Both the position numbers and the translations under genes were made by a program. Shown piece after piece: positions 22,314 through 34,218 of a DNA stretch of 64,000 nucleotides; position 1 is the stretch's first letter, and each line of letters opens with the position of its first letter. The notes under the pieces were generated by a model, which saw nothing but the letters and a program-made list of their open reading frames with translations, was not told the origin of the DNA and made no database searches. The DNA comes from Pyrus communis. Taxonomy: Eukaryota > Streptophyta > Magnoliopsida > Rosales > Rosaceae. Where the stretch lies: contig NC_084815.1 in NCBI RefSeq assembly GCF_963583255.1, forward strand, positions 4,157,056 through 4,221,055, given 5' to 3'.

Positions 22314-23910
22314 TGGGTTCACTACTCAGGACTCCACTCATTGCCTATTGGGTTTGTTCTAAATTTTAGTAATTTTTTTTTTTTTCAAAAATTATTGTTA
22401 GGTTGTGATTTGTTATTGCTGTTGTTTAATTAGTGTTCTAATTCTCTAATGACAATTAAGATTTTCTTTTGTAATCATCATTGGGTCTCTAAAAAGGGAC
22501 GAATTTTACTCTTTGTTATCCATTTTCATGTATTATTTACCAAAATAATCAAACTTTTTGTTAAGTAATTAAGCTGTGAACAATTTTTTTTCTGAATTAT
22601 TTTTTTTCTGAATTATGTGGCAATGGTTATGAGTAATCAAACTAAGTAATGTCAATGGTTCGATCAAGCCGAAGTTGCAGTAATGCAATTTAATTGAGTC
22701 TCCGTTTGTTTCTTTCTGCTATTAGTTTTCTCTTGTGGTCGGCTTCTGTGAGTTCTGTTCTAGTCTGGAATTGGAGCTTTCTCTTGAGAGCTAAATTTAA
22801 GTTGTCGTCGTCGTCATTCTAGTACTGCCTTGTATGTTAAATAAGTTGTTTAGTTGAACATTATCAACAATTCATTTCGTATATACTGACATCAAAATGT
22901 ATGTAGCATTATAACCAATGACCATTACAATAGTTTTGTTTTTCTGACCATAGTTCTGTTTTCCTACTTCAGGTCGTTTCACTTTTTGAATTAATTTCTG
23001 AAGAGCCAAGTTATTCAAAGAGATACAGAGACACACACAAACACACATATGCATGTCTTTGTATGTGTTTGTGTACCATAATGCATAAAGTATGGTTGTT
23101 GGTTATGGTCGATTCTGTTTGCACCCAGTCTCGATATTTATGAAAGTGGAACGTTGGTGTGAGTTTGAATCTATGTATTGTCATATATGCTCTTTTGTTT
23201 TAGTTTGCATAAAACTATGTATGTGTTGCGAGAAGTCGCATTTTTCTTTAGAAGTAAACGAATTAAACCTTGTTATCTAGTTAAAGGACTCTTCTGTTCC
23301 TCATAAACAGAAGTGCTTTATCACAGTTTCATTGTTGATAAGAGTTTCACGGCAGGATAATTACTTTTCTTTTTCTTTGTCCGGTTAATACTATGGTGCA
23401 GTTGGGATATTAGCCTTGTTATCGAGTTAAAGGACTCTTCTCTTCATTTCTTACCAGTTTGATGGCCTAATGATAGTTTTCGTGCTTTCGTTGGCCATCT
23501 TTAACATGGATGTTGTTTGGTTCTTGACTGTGATTTGTTCAATGATTGTATCCATAAAATTAACATTCATGATGTTGATGAAAGCGTAAAGCTATTTGAA
23601 TTTTGTTTGTTTGTATGGTATTTAGGGTTTATCTTGGTGATAAATTATTTTTATGAATGATCAGATGTGGTAACTCTTAATTCTTGCATAATGTCGCCGA
23701 CCATTTCCGAATATCTTGAGTTCAAATCTCGTTGGCAAAAGTTCTTGATTAATTCCAAAAGAGGAAAGGACAGCTCTTGCATAACGGCTATTCTGAATTT
23801 ACAAGGGAAACTAACTGCATTTAGATTGGAGTATTAAAACACTAACATAAAAGGTTGGCTCGATACAGGTCAAGATGAATTTGAAGAGTCTTAACATAGG
23901 AGAAGTACAA
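22314..23910. other. TMCO1 3' flank and intergenic DNA
   Basis: No further gene seen. The stretch 22615-22680 (GGCAATGGTTATGAGTAATC) is repeated at about 34219-34290, and 23490-23520 resembles 34300-34335. These mark one arm of the duplication that also carries the phytocyanins. Confidence 0.5.
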
Positions 23911-24157
23911 TAATAACCTAAGGTTTAAATATAGTTGCACCACTTTAATTGTATCGAGACTTTTTAAGATAAAACTTCACATCTAAGGTCTATTGGGCTT
24001 GATACCATCTAGAGAATTGGGCCTAGATGGTTAGGTGAGGACAATATCAATGCATGGTAGCCTTAGTCGTGAACAATTGGATTCACGATAAATATATCCA
24101 TCAAAACTGCCTGTGAAAAAAGCCAATAAATTTCATGACCTAAACATTACAAATTTC
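23911..24157. repeat. ~248-bp repeat, copy 1
   Basis: From AATAATAACCTAAGGTTT to CCTAAACATTACAAA it matches 24783-25030 nearly base for base (GGATTCACGATAAATATATC and AATTGGGCCTAGATG shared). Same orientation, about 870 bp apart. The class of repeat is unknown; LTR-like spacing is possible. Confidence 0.85.
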
Positions 24158-24782
24158 GCACATCTTTCCCAAACAAGAGAATTTACAGTTGTCCCTAGCA
24201 TTACATTAGAAATTCCTCATCCAACCGAGCCAAACGAAAGGATCGCAGCCACGAAGACCGATGAGGAATCTGAGTGGATTTTGAAGTTTTACTTTCAATC
24301 TCTCTCCTCTCAGACTCTCAACACAACCCGAATTCCAAGGTATGAACATTTTCCTTCATCTTGTTCCTCTCCAGTTACCTTAATTTAATTTCTTAAAGAA
24401 CAACAATTCGATTCCCTCAGATTTAATGGTTTGGTAACCTGCAACATCTTTGGTTCGGCTAGCTTTCATTTTTTTGATCGAAGTCAGTTGTCTTATTAAT
24501 CGATTGGAACTTGTAGCTCCAACTATGTATTCCCACTGCCCTGACATGGACAACTTTGCTTTTACCTAGGTTTATTCACGAAGCATAGGCCATACTTTCT
24601 ATATAATTTATACTTTCGTCCAGCCAGAATCTTAACTGGACGTCTATTGAAAAGAATGGTAAATTGAGAAAAAAAGCATTTCATTTAAAAATAGAGTGGA
24701 TTCTTGAGGTTACATTCCGCTATAGTAGCTTGACCAACGTGAAAGTGGAACAGGTGCATGCCCCATACACGAAATTGAATAT
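24158..24782. other. spacer with a possible 5'-UTR exon
   Basis: A CT-rich leader-like stretch (CTCTCTCCTCTCAGACTC near 24300) ends at CCAAG followed by GTATGAAC (24342 on), a plausible donor site. It could be the untranslated first exon of the F-box gene whose body lies at 25030. No start codon or F-box coding seen. Confidence 0.35.
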
Positions 24783-25030
24783 TAGAATAATAACCTAAAG
24801 TTTAAATATAGTTGCACCACTTTTATTGTATCGAGGCTTTTTGAGATAAAACTTCACACCTGAGGTCCATTGGGCTGATATCATCTAGAGAATTGGGCCT
24901 AGATGATTAGGTGGGGACAATATCAATGCATGGCAGCCTTAGTTGTGAACAATTGGATTCACGATAAATATATCCATCAAAATTACCTGTGAAAAAAGCC
25001 AATAAATTTCATGGCCTAAACATTACAAAC
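24783..25030. repeat. ~248-bp repeat, copy 2
   Basis: Direct repeat of 23911-24157. Its right edge coincides with the point where the F-box-associated coding sequence begins, so it marks the truncation breakpoint. Confidence 0.85.
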
Positions 25031-26182
25031 ACAACAAATTGGGCTCCTCCACCTGCATCATTGCCAAGCGTACCGTCCCCAAGGGCACCAACATAAAGGA
25101 CAAGGAGAAAAACTTCATCCGCAACAAGATCAACCTGACGCCAGATATGATGGATGTATTTTCGTTACTTAATGTTTTCGACGATGTTATTAATGATGGT
25201 GATGTTCATCATGCTGCAACTGTTGAGGTTGAGAACTTCTGGTTGAGGAAACTTCCTTTTAATGTACAAATGTTAGGTCATTGTGATGGGATCATCTGTC
25301 TACAATATCCCAACGACATTATTGTTTTATGCAATCCAGCAATCAAGGAATTCAAGCTTCTTCCCGAGTCTTGTCTTCTTCACCCTCCCATGGCCTCACT
25401 GGCATTTAGGTATTGACAAGGGAGAAGAAATCATCATGTATAGCAATGCCGCGGGATTCAGTTATGATTCCAAAACTAAACAGTACAAGGTTGTTAGAAT
25501 TGTCAATTTTTTGCCTAGGCCTTCTAGTGAAGAAGAAGTATGCACGCCTTGAAGAAAAGCAGAAGTATACACCTTGGGTGCTAATTCTTGGAGTGCGATA
25601 TCAAAGCTAATGTCATCTGGATGGCTTCGTTTGATATGTACTTCAAGGGAATTTTTTACTGGTATGCAGCTTCTGTTCCACAAGATAATGATCCTTTCAT
25701 TCGATATGAGCGATGAGGTGTTTCATAATATACCACTTCCAGATAACTTCCGTAACATCAATGGGTGGCTTAAGAGTCTTGCAGTATGGAATGACTCCAT
25801 TGCTCTTTTATTATATAATAGAGTAGGGGATAATACTCAATTTCCGTCTTTTGAAATATGGGTGATGGATGACTCCAAGGAGGTGAAAGGTTCATGGATA
25901 AAACACTTAAGCATTGGAACTTTACAGGACATTTTGATTCCACTGAAAATTTGGAAGAGCGATGAGCTTCTTATGGTTAGCGCTAATGGGCATATAGTCT
26001 CCTACAACTTAAGCACAAAAACACGCAAGTACGTTTCTATTCGTGGCGTGGATAATCCAAGATTTATTCAAGCTGCTGTTTATGTGAATAGTGTTATTTC
26101 AGTCAAGGGAGACAACACACTTCACGTTCTGCCAAGGGAGACAACACACTTCACGTTCTGTCAAGAGAGACAATACACTTAA
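25030..26182 (+). pseudogene. F-box-associated protein (S-locus F-box-like family), F-box lost
   Basis: It carries the FBA domain only: GHCDGIICL, LCNPAIKEFKLLPESCL (25320-25380), YDSKTKQYKVVRI (about 25465-25505), then FEIWVMDD, SWIKHLSIGTL and WKSDELLMV (25850-25990). The first ~45 residues with the F-box, needed for binding SKP1 in SCF ubiquitin ligases, are absent; sequence starts abruptly at the edge of the 248-bp repeat. The frame breaks at about 25412 and 25550. The C-terminus is extended by a 26-bp repeat (26106-26180). The FBA wording resembles apple/pear SFBB-type proteins. Non-functional as an F-box protein. Confidence 0.83.
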
Positions 26183-26564
26183 TTGAGGGCTCAGATGTTT
26201 CTGCATACATAGAAAGTGGTGGATTGCCATTGTGAATACATTCTTCTTTCTCAACTCATGGTGTCGGGTGTTCAAACCCTCACCCCTCCCCATATTCTAG
26301 ATGAATTTAAAGTAAATTATCTATCGTTTGTCCTAAAAAAAAAATGTTCCTACATGTCAATAAGGACATTTTGTTGATGTGTACAATGAGGATATTTTGT
26401 TCAAATTACATGTGTTCTTCAATGGATCAGTGCTAGTAGCCTAAACATTCCTTTCTTATGTGTGCTACTGTTGCGTTTGAATTGCATATAATATACATTA
26501 CAAGAAGACGCCGATAATAGCTAATGACATTAGTAGCAATGGTTTAATATGCTGCGTGGAAGTT
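26183..26564. other. intergenic, SINE-like piece possible
   Basis: GGTGTTCAAACCC (about 26267) followed by CACCCCTCCCC and an A-rich stretch at 26333-26343 resembles a SINE body and tail, but no head or target duplication is clear. Confidence 0.3.
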
Positions 26565-27708
26565 GATAAGAATGATAATGCTAATACAGGATCACTGTTT
26601 TTCGAGTCTGCAGGTTCCATGGGTTGTCGTATGTTTCTATTTAATCCCTGAAAAAGAGTTGATCTTATGTTTCAAGAGTTGAATAATTAAGCATTGTATC
26701 AGTTTAAGGATTGAGGATAATGCTTTCTTCTTGTTCTTGTTATATGCTGGGCTTCTTGAATTGTTCATTTTTTTTGCTTGTACGATTATCACTTTGATAA
26801 TAATAGCTTGATCGGTATTGAAATTTGTATGATTATTAAATAGCATGTGACTATTGACATTTTGTATTGCATATGCATAAACACTCGCACAATCATGAAA
26901 AATATGGTGCATGAGTTGTGTTAAGCGTTGAGTTGCGAATGTATTCAGAAGACAAAGAAGGCCTTGGATATATAATTTGAAATTTGTATATATTCACTAG
27001 ACATTGGAGGAAAGACTTGAATACATATTTGGGCGTCGAGAGAATGGCCTATACAACAACTGAAAGTTGAGAATAAAATTCAAAAATTTGTGATTAAGGG
27101 ATAGACAGGTGCTAACTCATATTCTATAGTATTCGAAGCCAAGTAGTATAAGCATGGTATCGGACGTGCAGGCTTGGTGTCCTGAGTATGTGTTAATGGG
27201 ATTAATAGAGAATAAGAGTATATTCATACATCTCATTTGAATAATTATAATCCTTGTTTTGTGCAATAAATTTGTGAAATATTATATATTTTAATTCTTA
27301 TTAGGCGAATGTCTGCTTCATCGGTGGACTAGTCAGTGGACTAGAATTCGTTGTACAATGATCTGCAGTGTATCCAATCCATATATCTTATTTACAATTT
27401 CTAATAAACTCAATTTATTATATACTTCGATTTGTTACAAATAAATTTTAATTTTTTCTTATTTGCGAGCCGGACGTGACATTCCCGCAATTAAATAAAA
27501 ATCTATTTTATTGGAAAAAATGTATACTTCCGTATCCTAGTATTCTACTAGTAGATTGTCTTCTTGTCAAAAACTGAATCCTGTTAGTACGTAGTACTAC
27601 TCATTCTGCTATCCATTTGCAACAATATGCATATATTATTTCCTACTACTACTAGTAATTGCAGTTTGGAAACCTATTCCGAACAGGACTAGGAGAAAGC
27701 ACATTGAT

Positions 27709-27719
27709 CTATATATATG
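27709..27719 (+). promoter_or_regulatory. TATA box, phytocyanin 1
   Basis: CTATATATATGC about 95 bp before the ATG, inside a promoter block nearly identical to that of phytocyanin 2. Confidence 0.7.
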
Positions 27720-27813
27720 CAAGGTCGCGTCGATTCTTTCACTCAAACAAATTTCAGTCAATCATTCCTTTCCTTCACTCTCGATTTGTCCTTCCTCTTC
27801 TATTTCTTTAGCC

Positions 27814-28359
27814 ATGGCTCTGGAAAACACTATTGCACTAATTTTCTTCGTGATGATGATGGTGCTTTCTGGTGTTTGTTTAGGTGATGTTTATAAAGTT
27901 GGCGATTATGATGGGTGGACGTCTAGAGGTCTCGTTGATTACAACAAGTGGGCTTCAACAAAAGAGTTTCATGTCGGTGATACTCTCATATTTGCTTACA
28001 ATAGTCAATTCCACAACTTGATGCAAGTTACGAAACAAGATTTTGAATCTTGCAACACTGCCGCTGCTATCGCAGTTTATACCTCTGGCTCGGACACCAT
28101 CACTCTTAAAAGGCCCGACCACTATTACTTTCTTTGTGGGGCTCCCGGCCATTGTCAAGCGGGACAAAAGGTGGATATCAAGGTTACCCTTCCTATACCG
28201 CAGAGTTCGCTGGCAAGTCCAAACCCGGCACCTCAGGGATCATTACGTTCTGACTCTCATCCAAGCTCAACTCCAAGCAGTGCTCCGACTATTTATTTTT
28301 CGAAGCTTGGATTGGCCGTTACCACTCTTGTGTTATGTCTTTTGAGTGCTGTATTTTAG
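27814..28359 (+). CDS. stellacyanin/mavicyanin-like phytocyanin 1, probable GPI-anchored blue copper protein
   Basis: 181 aa, one exon. Signal peptide 1-24 (hydrophobic, ending VCLG), plastocyanin-like domain 25 to about 126, a Ser/Pro-rich arabinogalactan-type stretch, and a hydrophobic C-terminus (about 160-181) suited to GPI anchoring. Copper ligands by position: His67 (FHNLM), Cys107 (FLCGAPGHC), His112 and Gln117; the axial Gln places it with stellacyanins rather than plantacyanins (Met). Cys79 and Cys113 should form the conserved disulphide. The role is extracellular electron transfer or cell-wall redox; exact function unknown. It lacks the intron usual in this family. Paralogue at 41157 differs at about a dozen residues. 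Confidence 0.9.
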   Translation: MALENTIALIFFVMMMVLSGVCLGDVYKVGDYDGWTSRGLVDYNKWASTKEFHVGDTLIFAYNSQFHNLMQVTKQDFESCNTAAAIAVYTSGSDTITLKRPDHYYFLCGAPGHCQAGQKVDIKVTLPIPQSSLASPNPAPQGSLRSDSHPSSTPSSAPTIYFSKLGLAVTTLVLCLLSAVF

Positions 28360-28596
28360 AGACACGTTGTGGTTCTTTTAGTTACTTTTTATTTTAAAAC
28401 TAAGATTGCTTTTGTTGTTAATGATTTGGGTGGATAAACTTTGAAAGTTTTGTTTAAAGGAATTTTTTTTTTAAGATTAAATGGATGTTTTGTTGATGAA
28501 TATTTACTCTTGTTCACGAGTAGTTATATTATGAAAGGTTTATCTAATAAATTGCAACAATCATGTCAATCCGTAGCATCATAAGGCTTGTGAAGG

Positions 28597-29029
28597 AGTA
28601 TTTACCAACTATAGCAAAAAATTAACCCTTAATTTCAAAAATGTCACTTTTTATAAAATCTTTCAAATATATCCAAAACTTCACCTAAATAGACACAAAT
28701 ACCCTCAAATTTAACAATCAACTAAATTAAACGCTTTTTAGCCAAAATGATTCGTGACATTGACATAACTCCTTAATCTGGTCCTTAACAATTAATGATA
28801 ATCAATAGTATTGTTCTTGAATTTGTCTTTCATGAATCATTTTAGTCCTTCTTTGAATTTGTCCATTGTGATCATTTTAGTTTTTTCGTGAAAAATATGT
28901 CAATTGCTCTGTTAGTGTGATGATGTGGCGCCACATAAGTCTCACAAATACAATCATATAACGACATGTGAATTAACTTTAAAAACTATTTTTATATTTA
29001 AAACTAAAAATGATATTAGTAAAAAAACA
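28597..29029. other. intergenic, no gene recognised
   Basis: AT-rich sequence between the phytocyanin 3' flank and copia B. It shows repeated GATCATTTTAG / AATCATTTTAG words but no clear ends. Confidence 0.4.
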
Positions 29030-29408
29030 ACGTTGAAGGCATGATTGAAATTCTGCTGCTCCCACTTGCCGTAACCGCGGTTGTGTTGAAGTTTTTAAGG
29101 TTACCTAGCCGTTAGGGTTGGGCTTCCTTGTTTGTAGGTTTGTTTCAAGTAGTGGATAATAATTCCTAACTTTGAGGGATACGTTGTTTAGTTTGTTTCC
29201 ATCACTAGTCATGCACCACGTAATTAGGGTTGTGTAAACGTGGGTTGTTATGCTTTCATTTCAGTTTGTTTTGTATGGCTATTTAATGCCATCTTATGTT
29301 CTTGAATTGAAGAAGAAATATTCTCCCAGTTCTTGTGTGCACGTTCAAACATACATTCTTGTCAAACGTTCATTTTCTTGGTTTTAACATCTGGTATTAG
29401 AGCCCCAT

Positions 29409-30277
29409 CATGGAGCCTGATCGAAGTTTGAAAAGACCGTAGCCAGAACAACGACATAGTAGTGAAGAATAGTTTCGTGCAACCTGCAATACCAAAGTTT
29501 TATGGACACTATGATCACTGGAGTATGCTTATGGAGAATTTCTTGCGTTCCATTGAGTATTGGAGCCTGGTATAGACTGGGATCCCTGCAACAGCAAAAG
29601 GAGTGGATCCTATTGACGTACAGAAGAAGACGATCAAAGAACAAAAGTTGAAGGACTTGAAGGCAAAGAACTATTTGTTTCAAGTTATTGATTGCTCCAT
29701 CCTAGAGACAATTCCGAAGAAAGAAATTAAGAAGGACATTTGGGATTCATTGAAGTAGAAGTATCAGGGAACTACACGAGTCAAGCATGCACAGTTGTAA
29801 GCTCTTCGCAAAGAGTTTGAAGTGCTTCATATGAAGGTAGGTGTATCTGTGAACGATTATTTCGCACGAACCCTCACCATAACCAACAAGATAAGGGTTC
29901 ATGGAGACAAAATGGGGGATGTGGTGGTTATTGAGAAAATTCTGAGATATATGACTCCAAAAAATAGCTATGTTGTATGTTCTATTGAGGAGTCTAACGA
30001 TCTGGATGCCCTTTCCATTGATGAGATGTAAAGCAGCTTGTTGGTTCATGAACAACGAATGAGTAGGCACACTGTTGATGAACAAGCACTGAAGGTTACC
30101 TATGTTGTATGTTCTACCATTAAATGCTACGAGTGTCATGAACTTGGTCATTTTCAGTGGGAGTGTACCAAGAAAGACAAAGATGGAAAAGTCAATTACG
30201 CAAAAACAAGTGAAGAAATGTTACTGATGGCTTATGTGGATGTCCAGGAAGCTGGCAAAGATGAATTGGTTTCTTGA
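29409..30277 (+). pseudogene. copia B gag (broken)
   Basis: Gag core reads from about 29470 (KFYGHYDHWSMLMENFL-type) to 30277 with stops near 29576, 29757, 29798 and 30029-30031. A single CCHC knuckle, CYECHELGHFQWEC, lies at about 30127. The protease region after 30277 is frameshifted and barely visible. Confidence 0.8.
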
Positions 30278-30425
30278 CTCAGGTTGCAGCTGTTCTCAGA
30301 GTTTGATAGAAGCTTTAGAGAATACGTGAAGATAGGAAACAAATTAAGCCTTGCTATGCTAGGGAAAGGGATTATTCGAATGGAAGTGAATGGCCATGTG
30401 CAAATGATTACAAGAGTATTCTAAT

Positions 30426-31559
30426 GTGCCAGAATTGAAAAACAATTTACTTAGCATTGGTCAGCTGCAAGAGAAGGGCCTCACCATCCTCATGCAACGT
30501 GGAAAATGCAAGATTTATCATCCTGAGAGAGGTTTGATCATGGAAACTGAAATGTCTTCCAACAGAATGTTTATCATTTTTGCTCGCTCACTGCTAAAAG
30601 AGCAACAGTGTTTCAACTTGGCTATTGAAGATCAATCTCAACTCTGGCACTGTAGGTATGGTCACTTAAGTTGGAATGGTCTCAAGGTCCTTCAACAGAA
30701 GAAGATGGTGCAAGGATTACCACAGTTCAAGGCCCCTACGAAAGTGTGTGATATTTGTTTGGTGGGAAAACAACAAAGAGATCTGTTCCCAAAAGCAAGC
30801 ACATGGAGAGCTTCTCAGATTCTTTAACTGGTACATGCTAATATATGTGGCCCAATTAACCCCACTTCAAACAGCAAGAAAAGGTATCTCGTTACCTTTA
30901 TTCATGATTTTAGTCGAAATACATGGGTGTATTTTTTGGTTGAAAGATCAGAAGCCTTTGTTACTTTCAAAAGTTACAAGGCTAAAATTGAAAAAGAAAC
31001 TGGAGCATGCATAAGGAGGTTTTGTACTGATCAAGGAGGTGAATTCACATCATGTGAGTTCATAAACTTTTGTGTTGAAAATGGGATTCAAAGGCAGTTA
31101 ACTGCTGCGTACACTCCCCAACAGAATGGGATCGCAGAAAGGAAGAACCGAACCATCATGAATATGGTTCGAAGTATGCTTTCAGATAAGAAGGTTCCAA
31201 AGACATTTTGGCCAGAAGCAATGAATGGGACGATTCATGTTCTAAACAGGAGCCCGACACTTGCAGTGAAGAATATGACTCCAAAAGAAGCTTACAGTAG
31301 ATCTAAACCATTAGTGAACCACTTCAGGGTTTTTGGATATATCTCTCATGTTCATGTTCCTGATAACAAGAGAGTTAAGCTTGATGACAAGAGCTCAAAG
31401 TGCATCTTGCTTGAAGTAAGTGAGGAATCAAAGGCTTATCGACTATTTGATCCAGTTTCTCAAAAAATAGTCGTGAGCCGAGATGTAATTTTCGAAGAAG
31501 ACAAAGGCTGGGAATGGGATAATGATCATCATAAGGCAACTATGGAAGATCTTGAATGA
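30426..31559 (+). pseudogene. copia B integrase (frameshifted)
   Basis: GAG-pre-integrase LWHCRYGHLSW (about 30643), CX2C of the zinc domain (CDICLVGK), a frame break near 30827-30927, then the core with DQGGEF (about 31030), YTPQQNGIAERKNR (31109-31150) and SRDVIFEE near the end. A 3' acidic linker (31560-31679) leads into the hAT-like insertion. Confidence 0.82.
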
Positions 31560-31679
31560 CCAATGGAAGAAGAGGAAGACATTGAAGAAAATGGAGAGGA
31601 AACTGAAGAGACACTAGAAGATGGAGATTCTGACCAGATTGATAGCTCAAATAACTCATCTAATGAGCTAACAAATGAA

Positions 31680-32805
31680 TAGGACTGGACAAATATCCCG
31701 AAAATCCCGATCCCGACCCTGGTCGAACCCGAACTGAAATTATCCCGAAATTTTCGATTTTTGAAAATTTCCTATTCGGTTATTATCCCGAACTGCCCAG
31801 TTTAGTTTGGTATTCGGTCTAGCATTTGTGAATTTCGGTTTTTCCTGAAACGAACTGATTTTAGATTATTACCTCAAAAATGAGGCCGCAAGGATTCAAA
31901 CCCCTTATCTCCTCTTGGGAATCATGGAACTTCACCACTGAGCCAACTCTCGATTGTTGAAATTATACTACATAAAATGTATTTATATGCTTAATAACCA
32001 TTAGTTACTTATACTTAACCACTAAGCCAACTCTCTCTCTCTTATCTCTTAAATGAATCTATGTGCCCCTCTCTCTCACACTCAGACTCTCCCTAACCTC
32101 TCAGATCGCTCTACACTCTATCATCTCCTCCTTTGCTATGTCAACATCCTCGTACTCAACACTCTCTCTAATCCCTCGAATCGTCTCTGGATTCTCTTCT
32201 CTCCTCCTCCTCCCTTTGTCACAAAATCAACACGTCAACCTTTAAGTCATCGACCACTACACCATATTCCAAATCCAAACTTCCATGGTTCCACTTCCAA
32301 CGACCTCCAAATCAAAGCTTCTTTAATATGAAAGTGCCAAACTTCATGAAATTATTATACCTTGATTTGGATTTGGATTTTGAAATTGAGGATTAGGATT
32401 TTGAACTTTCAATTTGGGCATTTATAATTAAAATTAGGATTTTTGTTTTGAAAATCCCTTAATTTTAGTTACTGCATGCTTGATTGCTTTGTATTTTTCT
32501 GCTTTTGAACTTTGATAGACGACTTCTTCGATTCTTAACTATCTGATTTTTTATGGGTTGTCTGCAAATTTGGGATTAGGGGACTGGAATTTGCTATTTG
32601 GGGATTGCATTCATTCGATCTTCCTAAATTAGGTTGATATCTTATGACTGCATCCATTCCCGATCCCGAACTGAAAAACCAAAATAATTTCGGGATTCCC
32701 GAAATTCGGGTATGATTTCGGGTTTTAGAATCGTATCTCGAAAAGAGTCGGTTTGGGATTCGGGCTTTGGGTTTCGATTCGGGATCTCGACCCGAACCAC
32801 CCCTA
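31680..32805. mobile_element. hAT-like non-autonomous element inside copia B
   Basis: Ends TAGGACTGG and (reverse) TAGGGGTGG; 8-bp flanks CAAATGAA (31672-31679) and TAAATGAA (32806-32813) agree at 7 of 8. Both ends are rich in CCCGAA words in inverted orientation. The middle contains a minus-strand tRNA-like piece with box A TGGCTCAGTGG (plus 31935-31945) and box B-like GGTTTGAATCC (plus 31892-31902). No transposase. The ~1.13 kb element separates the integrase from the RT. Confidence 0.83.
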
Positions 32806-32849
32806 TAAATGAAAGTTCTAGCTCACCCTAGTGAAGGATGAATTAGAAG

Positions 32850-33937
32850 ACAACTCATATGGATGAGGGATTACAAGAACGAGCAGGGTCTTTCTGAGGA
32901 AGAAGACATGGCTTACCTAGCCATGTTTGTTGACAGTGATCCTATTTTGTATGAAGAAGCCGAGAAGCATGCAAAATGGAGAGAAGCAATGAACTTAGAG
33001 ATTGAAGCCATAGAGAAAAATAACACATGGGTGTTAACAAACCTGCCACGTGGGGGGAAAATGATCTGTGTAAAATGGATTTACAGAACGAAGGTCAATG
33101 AGAAGGGTGAAGTGGATAAATACAAAGCTCGCTTGGTTGCAAAATAGTACAGTCAAACTCATGGAGTCGATTATGCTGAGGTGTTTGCACCAGTTACTCA
33201 CATGGACACCATTCGACTTGTGATCTCACTTGCAGCACAAGAAAACTGGTCCATTTACTAGTTAGACATCAAATTGGCCTTCTTACATGGAGAACTTAAT
33301 GAAGAAGTTTTAGTTGCACAACCTTTTAGCTATGTACAAAAGGGACACGAGCAGAAGGTATACAAGCTTAAAAAGGCTCTATATGGCCTTAAACAAGCTC
33401 CCTAAGCTTGGTACAATCGTATAAAGTCCTACTTTATCAAGGAAGGATTTACAAAGCATCCCTATGAACACACTTTGTTCATCAAAGCAACGGATGGAGG
33501 TAAAATGTTGATTGTTTGTCTCCATGTTGATGACCTTATATTTACTGGAAATGATAAGTTAATGTTCAAAGAGTTTAAGCAGTCTATGATGGTAGAGTTT
33601 GATATGACTGATCTTAGGAGGATAAGTTATTTCCTCGGTGTTGTAGTGTTGCAGAGGCCGGATGGTATATTTATTAGTCAACGAAAATATGCTTAAGAGG
33701 TGTTAGAGAGGTTCAACATGGATCAGTGCAACCCAGTCCATAATCCTATTGTTCCTAGTTTCAAGTGTGTCAAAGATGAAGATGCGGTACAGGTTGACAG
33801 CACTCTCTATAAACAAATCGTGGGAAGTCTAATGTACTCGACTGCCACACATCCTGACATGATGTTTATAGTGAGGTTGATTAGTTGATGTATGGAGTGT
33901 CCTACTGAAATTTGTCTACGAGCTGCTAAAAGGGTGT
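32850..33937 (+). pseudogene. copia B reverse transcriptase (broken)
   Basis: RT from YLAMFVDSDP (about 32905) through [25 protein letters not shown] (about 33384) to the catalytic HVDD (about 33520-33535) and a GSLMYSTATHPD block (33820). Stops at 33145, 33258, 33402, 33694 and 33886. RNase H absent. Confidence 0.83.
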
Positions 33938-34218
33938 TTAACCAAAATTGAAAGAAATATGAGATAAAATCAGTTACGTTGGTTTAGCCATGTGAAAAAA
34001 AAAGACCTACTGATGCTCCGGTTAGAAGATGTGATTACAGGACAAAGGTTCAAGGCTGAAGGAGTAGAGAAAGACCTAGGAAGACTTTGGAAGAGACTCT
34101 ACGAAAAGACTTAGAGTACTTGGATCTAACAGATGAAGCGACACAGAACAAAGCGCAAAGGTGTTCTATGATTCATATAGCTGACCCCACTTAGTGGGAA
34201 AAGGCTTTGTTGTTATTA
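33938..34218 (+). mobile_element. 5'-truncated LINE tail joined to copia B
   Basis: It encodes the end of a plant LINE reverse transcriptase (LRWFGHV-like, then RRPTDAPVRR-like residues, RSRGRPRKTLEETLRKDL) and closes with the 3' tail ATAGCTGACCCCACTTAGTG then TTGTTGTTATTA, a tail type seen in RTE-like LINEs. It begins in mid-codon at the copia RT end. Confidence 0.78.

Larger units (their letters stand above)
26565..28596. repeat. segmental duplication unit 1 (phytocyanin 1)
   Basis: Matches 39122-41934: leader-like part (TTTAATCCCTGAAAAAGAGT; ATGCTTTCTTCTTGTTCTTG), mid flank (AATGTATACTTCCGTATCCTA), promoter, gene and 3' flank up to ATAAGGCTTGTGAAG. Unit 2 has about 900 bp extra (39265-40165) holding an F-box-associated-like ORF. 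A third short match lies at 47099-47290. Confidence 0.85.
29030..33937 (+). mobile_element. Ty1/copia retrotransposon B, 3' end missing
   Basis: 5' LTR about 29030-29389 (ends TTTTAACA), primer site TGGTATTAGAGC at 29392-29403, then gag, integrase, RT. An hAT-like element interrupts it at 31680-32805. The sequence stops at the start of RNase H (about 33937) and continues directly as a LINE tail, so RNase H and the 3' LTR are gone. Confidence 0.87.

Noticed and set aside
29747..30151. 134-codon minus-strand frame
   Set aside because: Antisense of copia B gag.
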